This document shows positions 1 to 6,479 of a stretch of DNA of 9,100 bases, piece after piece. Source of the DNA: Pseudomonadota bacterium (GTDB lineage: Bacteria; Pseudomonadota; Alphaproteobacteria; Rickettsiales; Rickettsiaceae); the NCBI GenBank assembly GCA_021804505.1, contig JAJZHL010000010.1:4614-13713 (forward strand). Direction: 5' to 3'. Below the pieces are notes generated by a model that saw only the letters and a program-made list of their open reading frames with translations, made no database searches and was not told the DNA's origin. The position numbers and the translations under genes were made by a program. Position 1 is the first letter of the stretch; each line of letters starts with the position of its first letter.

Positions 1-1
1 T

Positions 2-1660
2 ACTGGTGAACAAGGGAGAAAAAGAGACGAGAATCAAGAATCTACTGAGATCAATAAATTAGCATTAGACAAAGCACCTCTACAACGACCAAATGATTCA
101 CGTTTACAGAATCGCATTATTATTGCCTTTAGCCTCGTTGCGACTATCCCTACAATAATTGTTTCTGTATTCTCGGCATATTTTTTTAATTTTGGTATTC
201 AATCATGGTTTGATAAGAAAATTTCAGCAGTACTAGATCAATCAATAATAGTGGCAGAATCGTATATTGATGAGCATCGGTTACAATTGAAAGAAACTGC
301 TTTATCCGTTTCTGATGATTTAGGTGACATGTACTACGATTTAATCCACAATCCTCCCTTATTTACTAAAACCTTAAACGGTGAAGCTGAGATGCGCTCT
401 CTTGATGAGGCTATAGTGTTACATAGACCTACTAATACTGTTATTGCTAATACATTCCTTACCTTCTCATTATCCTTTTCGGCTATTCCGGCTCATCTAA
501 TTAAAAGAGCTGATCTAGGAGAAATTGTAGAAATCAAAACTGATCCAGCAAAAATTAGAATGCTTGTTAAACTAAAAGAGCATAATGATATTTATTTAAT
601 GGTAGGAAGATTTATTGATCATAAGGTAATTGACCATATCGACAAAACTAATGGTGCGGCTGCAGAGTATTATCGCTTAAAAACCCGGATCTCTGATATG
701 CAGATTAAATTTTCTATGGTATTTATTTTTATAGCATTGTTGCTTCTGCTAGCTGCAATAAGCTGGGGAACTATTTTTGCTACAAAAATAGTAAATCCTA
801 TACAAAAATTAGTGAGGGCTACAGAGAAAGCGAAAAATGGTGATCTCACAGTCCAAGTACCAGAAAATAGCGGGGATAAAGACGAAATTAGCGTTTTATC
901 TTCTGCCTTTAACCGGATGATTAAACAAATTGATCGTCAACAAAGAGATTTGTTAATTGCACAACGGGCTCTGGCTTGGTCCGATGTTGCACGTAAAGTA
1001 GCCCATGAAATTAAAAACCCTTTAACTCCAATTCACCTTGCCTCAGAAAGGTTATCTCGGAAATTCAGTAATCAAGTCACAGACAAAGCTGAATTTGATA
1101 AATACGTACAAATGATTGTCAGACATACAGATGATATCAAGAAAATTGTATCTGAATTTGTTAATTTTGCTAGATTACCAGCCCCAGTATTTGTACATTG
1201 TGACCTAATTCTTCTAGTTAAAAGTTTAGTAGAATCACGTAAATTAATAAATGATACCATTACCTATGAATTTATTACCTCAGAACAATATTTGGACTTC
1301 ATTTGCGATACTACTCAGATTAATCAGATTATCATTAATTTACTAAAAAATTCTGAAGAATCTATAGGGGGAGGTAAAACTCAACCTGGTAATATCATAG
1401 TAACTATAGCAAAGACCGATTCTAACGTTACCCTTGCTGTAGAAGATAACGGCATAGGGTTTCCTATAAATTTAATCGATAAAGTCACTGAAGCATATGT
1501 AACTAGCAGATCAAAGGGTACTGGCCTTGGTCTTGCCATTATAAAGAAAATAGCCCAAGATCACTGTGGTATACTGGATTTAGCGAACAAACCTGAGGGC
1601 GGAGCAGTGGTAAGTGTTACCTTTAATTTAGATCAATTACAATTAAAGCCAACTGCTTGA
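2..1660 (+). CDS. ntrY: NtrY-like sensor histidine kinase, 5' end outside the window
   Basis: Membrane-bound two-component sensor kinase that autophosphorylates on histidine and would pass the phosphate to an NtrX-type regulator, not present in this window. The frame is open from base 2, giving 552 visible residues. The GTG at 251 falls inside the conserved protein and is not the start. Visible order: transmembrane helix (about residues 39-62); periplasmic sensor segment (about 63-235); transmembrane helix (about 238-261); HAMP linker (about 261-314); H-box VAHEIKNPLTP with phospho-acceptor His at bases 1004-1006; N-box NLLKN (about 446-450); G1 VEDNGIGFP; G2 KGTGLGL. HAMP runs straight into the H-box with no PAS domain, whereas many alphaproteobacterial NtrY proteins carry one; as I recall, rickettsial NtrY-like proteins also lack it. 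One or two N-terminal helices probably lie off the window. The gene ends 7 nt from the convergent yaaA stop. Family assignment is confident; the signal sensed is unknown. Confidence 0.93.
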   Translation, partial: TGEQGRKRDENQESTEINKLALDKAPLQRPNDSRLQNRIIIAFSLVATIPTIIVSVFSAYFFNFGIQSWFDKKISAVLDQSIIVAESYIDEHRLQLKETALSVSDDLGDMYYDLIHNPPLFTKTLNGEAEMRSLDEAIVLHRPTNTVIANTFLTFSLSFSAIPAHLIKRADLGEIVEIKTDPAKIRMLVKLKEHNDIYLMVGRFIDHKVIDHIDKTNGAAAEYYRLKTRISDMQIKFSMVFIFIALLLLLAAISWGTIFATKIVNPIQKLVRATEKAKNGDLTVQVPENSGDKDEISVLSSAFNRMIKQIDRQQRDLLIAQRALAWSDVARKVAHEIKNPLTPIHLASERLSRKFSNQVTDKAEFDKYVQMIVRHTDDIKKIVSEFVNFARLPAPVFVHCDLILLVKSLVESRKLINDTITYEFITSEQYLDFICDTTQINQIIINLLKNSEESIGGGKTQPGNIIVTIAKTDSNVTLAVEDNGIGFPINLIDKVTEAYVTSRSKGTGLGLAIIKKIAQDHCGILDLANKPEGGAVVSVTFNLDQLQLKPTA

Positions 1661-1667
1661 ACCTATA

Positions 1668-2417
1668 TTAAGGTTTATTTAGAATAAACACCCAATTATT
1701 TGCTGACGATTGGTCCTGACTATATTGGTAGCCTAGCGGTGAAAATTTATGCAGTGCTTGTGGTATATCTATAAGTTTTTCTGCAATAAAATTAAACATC
1801 GTACCTCTTGCCTTTTTAGCATTTATTCCAACTACTACTAACTTATTGTTTCGATTTTCTTTAAAAGCAATATTAATCATAGGATACTTGAGATCATGTT
1901 CATTAATGCTAGAAGAATATTCTGTAGAAGCAAGGTTTACTAAGTATTGGTTCTGATGGTTTGCAAGAGTTTGATTTACATACGCAGTTAATGTAGGTTG
2001 CCAAAAATCTGATAAAGATAAATTTTTTGTCGACATTTCTAGGCGGTATGGTTTTATTTTATCTAAAGGTCTTAGTGCTCCGTATAAACCTGATATAATA
2101 AGTGTGTGTTCCTGCAAAAAGCGCCACTGCACATCACTAAATCCCTCCCGCTTTATATGATGGTAAACATCCCCATCATAAGCGTATATTGCTGGTTTTT
2201 CTGGTTGGGTTTCAAAATTTTGGTATCTATAAAAATTAAGCTCGGCAAGCTTATCACTTACATCCATCAAGTACTTTATTTCCTCAATAGAAAATCCCTT
2301 ACATATCTTGATTAAACTCTCAGTTTTAGTAGGAAATAATGGGATTCCGGTAGGCATTCCACTTGGAACAGGAGAGATAAAATCCTGACTCTTAGCCGGA
2401 GAAATTATAGTAAGCAT
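1668..2417 (-). CDS. yaaA: Peroxide stress protein YaaA (UPF0246/DUF328 family)
   Basis: YaaA lowers intracellular free iron and so limits peroxide damage to DNA and proteins in E. coli; members of the family bind DNA. The 249-residue protein is near the family's usual length and appears intact. Family motifs visible: ISPAKS (5-10), YDGDVY (80-85), ISGLYGALRPLD (108-119), PYRLEM (123-128), NLAS-EY (161-167) and KKARG (201-205). The ATG at 2417-2415 gives the conserved N-terminus MLTIISPAKS. No good Shine-Dalgarno precedes it. Its start lies only 10 nt after the mdh stop, so it is probably translated from the rho-mdh-yaaA transcript, perhaps by coupling. Its 3' end faces ntrY. The role in this organism is inferred from the family. 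Confidence 0.93.
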   Translation of the reverse strand: MLTIISPAKSQDFISPVPSGMPTGIPLFPTKTESLIKICKGFSIEEIKYLMDVSDKLAELNFYRYQNFETQPEKPAIYAYDGDVYHHIKREGFSDVQWRFLQEHTLIISGLYGALRPLDKIKPYRLEMSTKNLSLSDFWQPTLTAYVNQTLANHQNQYLVNLASTEYSSSINEHDLKYPMINIAFKENRNNKLVVVGINAKKARGTMFNFIAEKLIDIPQALHKFSPLGYQYSQDQSSANNWVFILNKP

Positions 2418-2427
2418 GTGTAGTTTT

Positions 2428-4738
<2,311 letters not shown>

Positions 4739-4893
4739 ACCTATTTGTTAGATTGGGGTTAAGATAAGATTGTTTAAATTGGAAAATTATGAACCCTATG
4801 GGGAATCAAACTATTTATGAGTTTATTAGTTGTGGCTTTAGTCTACTCTCTCTTTATGCTTTAAAATACCAAGCCAACTCGATCCTATATATT

Positions 4894-4920
4894 ATTGTAT
4901 ATTAAAAAGCTGGTTATCAC
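4894..4920 (-). promoter_or_regulatory. Weak candidate promoter for rho
   Basis: On the minus strand a -10-like TACAAT (4899-4894, five of six consensus bases) lies 15 nt downstream of GTGATA (4920-4915, four of six to TTGACA). This would start transcription about 150 nt before the rho ATG. In such AT-rich DNA matches of this quality occur by chance, and the spacing is short. It is offered only as the best candidate seen. Confidence 0.2.
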
Positions 4921-4959
4921 AGTATGCCATTCCTTTAATCACACTGCTACCTTTTGACG

Positions 4960-4971
4960 TTCCAATTGGAA
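4960..4971. repeat. 12-bp perfect palindrome
   Basis: TTCCAATTGGAA is its own reverse complement and sits in the spacer between the Nudix gene and rho. It has no loop, so it is a poor RNA hairpin and a better candidate for a dimeric protein-binding site or part of a dispersed repeat. It lies about 43 nt beyond the Nudix stop. No function is shown. Confidence 0.3.
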
Positions 4972-5014
4972 AAGCCACTTGGAGCCTAAGTATACATTTT
5001 TGCTTGCAAATAAA

Positions 5015-5443
5015 CTATATTAAAAAATTATTGCCACTACCATATGATTTCTTAGACATAAGTGCCTTCAGCGGCAAAAAAACATTTTGTGGTAGCTCAC
5101 CCGTTGAAAACCACATCCACATTTCAGTTTTATCAGGTTCTCGATTCTCTATCTTCTGTTTAACAGGATAATCCGCCTTCATGAAAACTGATATATAATG
5201 CTTATGCTCTACTTCGAAAAAATCATTGGTTACAGCCACAAATCTTGGGGATACAATTTTCAAACCAGTCTCTTCTAGCACCTCTCTGACAGCACAACTT
5301 TCGAAGCTTTCCCCGAACTCAAGATGTCCGCCAGGTGGACCCCAACTTGATACACCGTGACTTTGTTTACGTTTTCCAAGCAACATCTGGCCAGAGTGAT
5401 TAAAAATCAACACTCCCAAGCCCACACGTGTTATATTCTCCAT
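5015..5443 (-). CDS. Nudix hydrolase, NUDT15/MTH2-like
   Basis: Nudix enzymes hydrolyse nucleoside diphosphates linked to another group; NUDT15-like members remove damaged or non-canonical dNTPs. The 142-residue protein has an exact Nudix box at residues 39-61: G-x5-E-x7-R-E-V-L-E-E-T-G-L, with all Mg-binding glutamates present. Other family-like stretches are VGLGVLIF (7-14), LLGKRKQSHG (21-30), GPPGGHLEFGES (35-46) and EMWMWF (107-112), which recall human NUDT15. The protein appears complete, ending in TAG. The ATG at 5443-5441 fits the conserved N-terminus, but its ribosome site is weak. It is flanked by spacers on both sides (276 and 141 bp), so it is probably a single-gene unit with its own promoter. 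The exact substrate cannot be read from the sequence. Confidence 0.9.
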   Translation of the reverse strand: MENITRVGLGVLIFNHSGQMLLGKRKQSHGVSSWGPPGGHLEFGESFESCAVREVLEETGLKIVSPRFVAVTNDFFEVEHKHYISVFMKADYPVKQKIENREPDKTEMWMWFSTGELPQNVFLPLKALMSKKSYGSGNNFLI

Positions 5444-5482
5444 TTGCTATCTTAATGCACTCCCGAAAGAGACCCTAGGAGA

Positions 5483-5508
5483 ACTATAGCTTAACTTGTG
5501 CTTATCAA
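5483..5508 (-). promoter_or_regulatory. Alternative candidate promoter for the Nudix gene
   Basis: On the minus strand TTGATA (5508-5503) precedes TATAGT (5488-5483) by 14 nt. Both boxes score five of six, but the spacer is short. It would place the transcription start about 30-35 nt before the ATG, a more usual leader than the other candidate gives. Low confidence. Confidence 0.25.
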
Positions 5509-5536
5509 TTTTTTTCATGAACTATAATATCGTCCT

Positions 5537-5565
5537 TTACTATCAAATTATTTTGCCGATGTCAA
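5537..5565 (-). promoter_or_regulatory. Candidate promoter for the Nudix gene
   Basis: On the minus strand a perfect -35 box TTGACA (5565-5560) is followed after 17 nt by TAGTAA (5542-5537), which is a poor -10 box; GATAGT, two bases closer, scores four of six. This would start transcription about 85-90 nt before the Nudix ATG. The perfect -35 box is notable, but the weak -10 keeps confidence low. Confidence 0.35.
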
Positions 5566-5584
5566 AACAATTTGTATAAGCTAA

Positions 5585-6388
5585 CTATTTTTTACCTCTT
5601 ATTTCCACAACAATGGCTTTTAGTTGATCAAGATCAACCATGCCTGGTACCAACTTACCGTTTATCACATAGGCTGGAACACCTTGAATTTTGAGTTCGC
5701 TTGCCAATTTAATATTTCTGTCGAGCGACTTTTGAATTACCTCATTTTGCATTTCTTGCTCGATCAATTTCATATCTAGCATATTATCTGCCAGCAATTT
5801 CTCTACTGCCTGTTTAGTCACAGGTCTCATTTCCATTAAGCTGCGGTGTATGCTAGCAAATTTATCCGGTGCAACCTGATAAACAGCTAAAGAAGCTAGG
5901 GCAGCAAATTTGGAATCTTCACCCATAATTGGAAATGCCTTTAATACAAGTTTAACATTCGGATCTAATTTAATCAACTGTTCTACAAAGGCATCTCCTT
6001 TTTTACAATAACCACAATTATAATCATAGAATGATGCTATAATAATATCACCGTTTGGATTCCCGATTACAGGAGAAGTTGCAGCACTCTCAATCTCATT
6101 TTTATTCTCTTGAACAACCTTACTGATTTTACTCTCAATTTCTTGCATCTTACGTTGCTGTAGTCCTTCAAGTGCCTGAACAATCACCTCAGGATTATTC
6201 AACAAATACTCCTTGATAATCAACTCAGACTTCTCTATCTCATCTTGCGTACTCAATGCCTTCTTATTTTCCAGATCAACTGGAACCGCTGGAGAAATGA
6301 CACTAGGTGTTTTAATTGTTTTGTAGGCAAACAAAGCCACAAGAATCACCACGATAATTAATAATACTTTCCCGACAACGTTATTCAT
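5585..6388 (-). CDS. DsbA/Com1/ScsC-like periplasmic protein-disulfide oxidoreductase
   Basis: Thioredoxin-fold enzyme acting on disulfide bonds of secreted proteins. Using ATG 6388-6386 the protein has 267 residues: one N-terminal hydrophobic helix (about 4-21) acting as signal anchor or signal peptide; a linker; a charged helical stretch (about 47-100) with KEYLLNNPEVIVQALEGLQ, typical of the ScsC-type N-terminal oligomerisation segment; then the thioredoxin fold with active site CGYC (125-128) and cis-proline loop GVPAYVI (236-242, Pro238). This resembles Coxiella Com1 and rickettsial DsbA-like proteins. A longer frame from TTG 6427-6425 or ATG 6409-6407 exists. I prefer 6388 because AGGA lies 6 nt before it, and the best -10 box overlaps or lies downstream of the TTG. 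It ends in TAG. Whether it oxidises or isomerises is not decided by the sequence; no DsbB or DsbD partner is present here. Confidence 0.92.
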   Translation of the reverse strand: MNNVVGKVLLIIVVILVALFAYKTIKTPSVISPAVPVDLENKKALSTQDEIEKSELIIKEYLLNNPEVIVQALEGLQQRKMQEIESKISKVVQENKNEIESAATSPVIGNPNGDIIIASFYDYNCGYCKKGDAFVEQLIKLDPNVKLVLKAFPIMGEDSKFAALASLAVYQVAPDKFASIHRSLMEMRPVTKQAVEKLLADNMLDMKLIEQEMQNEVIQKSLDRNIKLASELKIQGVPAYVINGKLVPGMVDLDQLKAIVVEIRGKK

Positions 6389-6394
6389 AATATT

Positions 6395-6398
6395 TCCT
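6395..6398 (-). promoter_or_regulatory. Ribosome binding site deciding the DsbA-like start
   Basis: On the minus strand AGGA lies 6 nt upstream of the ATG at 6388-6386. No comparable purine run precedes the upstream ATG (6409-6407) or TTG (6427-6425). This site is the main reason for choosing the shorter protein, which then begins MNNVVGK directly before its hydrophobic helix. Confidence 0.5.
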
Positions 6399-6416
6399 AT
6401 TAAATTCATTAAGTAA

Positions 6417-6444
6417 ATTATAAACAATATAAAGTTATAGTAAA
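6417..6444 (-). promoter_or_regulatory. Candidate promoter of the DsbA-like gene
   Basis: On the minus strand a perfect TATAAT (6422-6417) follows TTTACT (6444-6439, four of six to TTGACA) with a 16-nt spacer. Transcription would begin near 6410, leaving a leader of about 20 nt to the chosen ATG and putting the TTG at 6427-6425 outside the transcript. The surrounding DNA is very AT-rich, so chance matches are possible, but box quality and position agree with the ribosome site. Confidence 0.45.
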
Positions 6445-6462
6445 GAATAACGCACTATGACT

Positions 6463-6479
6463 AATATAATAATTATATT
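6463..6479. repeat. AT-only inverted repeat over the stop of the fused phospholipid gene
   Basis: Eight-base arms AATAATAT-type (6463-6470 and 6472-6479) pair perfectly around one central base and overlap the TAA stop at 6475-6473. The stem contains no G or C and there is no proper loop or following T-run, so it is not a canonical terminator. In DNA this AT-rich it may be chance. Confidence 0.25.

Larger units (their letters stand above)
4739..5014. other. Intergenic spacer between the Nudix gene and rho
   Basis: This 276-bp stretch has no credible gene of its own. It is mostly AT-rich and contains a 12-bp perfect palindrome and a slightly more GC-rich patch (about 4910-4990). On the minus strand the Nudix reading frame stays open for 40 codons after its TAG, until a TAA near 4893. 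That conceptual peptide matches nothing I can name. The spacer must carry the rho promoter and leader, and possibly the end of the Nudix transcript. No strong GC-rich hairpin followed by a T-run was found. Confidence 0.5.

Noticed and set aside
1072..1260. Open frame antisense to the NtrY-like gene
   Set aside because: Lies wholly within the kinase catalytic region on the other strand and resembles no known protein.
1673..1689. Inverted repeat GTTTATT / AATAAAC between ntrY and yaaA as a bidirectional terminator
   Set aside because: A 7-bp AT-rich stem with a 3-nt loop inside the last yaaA codons; too weak and without a clear T-run.
2106..2315. Plus-strand open frame inside yaaA
   Set aside because: Antisense shadow of a conserved gene with a low-complexity hydrophobic product.
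4832..4978. Distant 8-bp inverted repeat GTGGCTTT / AAAGCCAC in the spacer upstream of rho
   Set aside because: One such 8-bp match is expected by chance in a spacer of this size.
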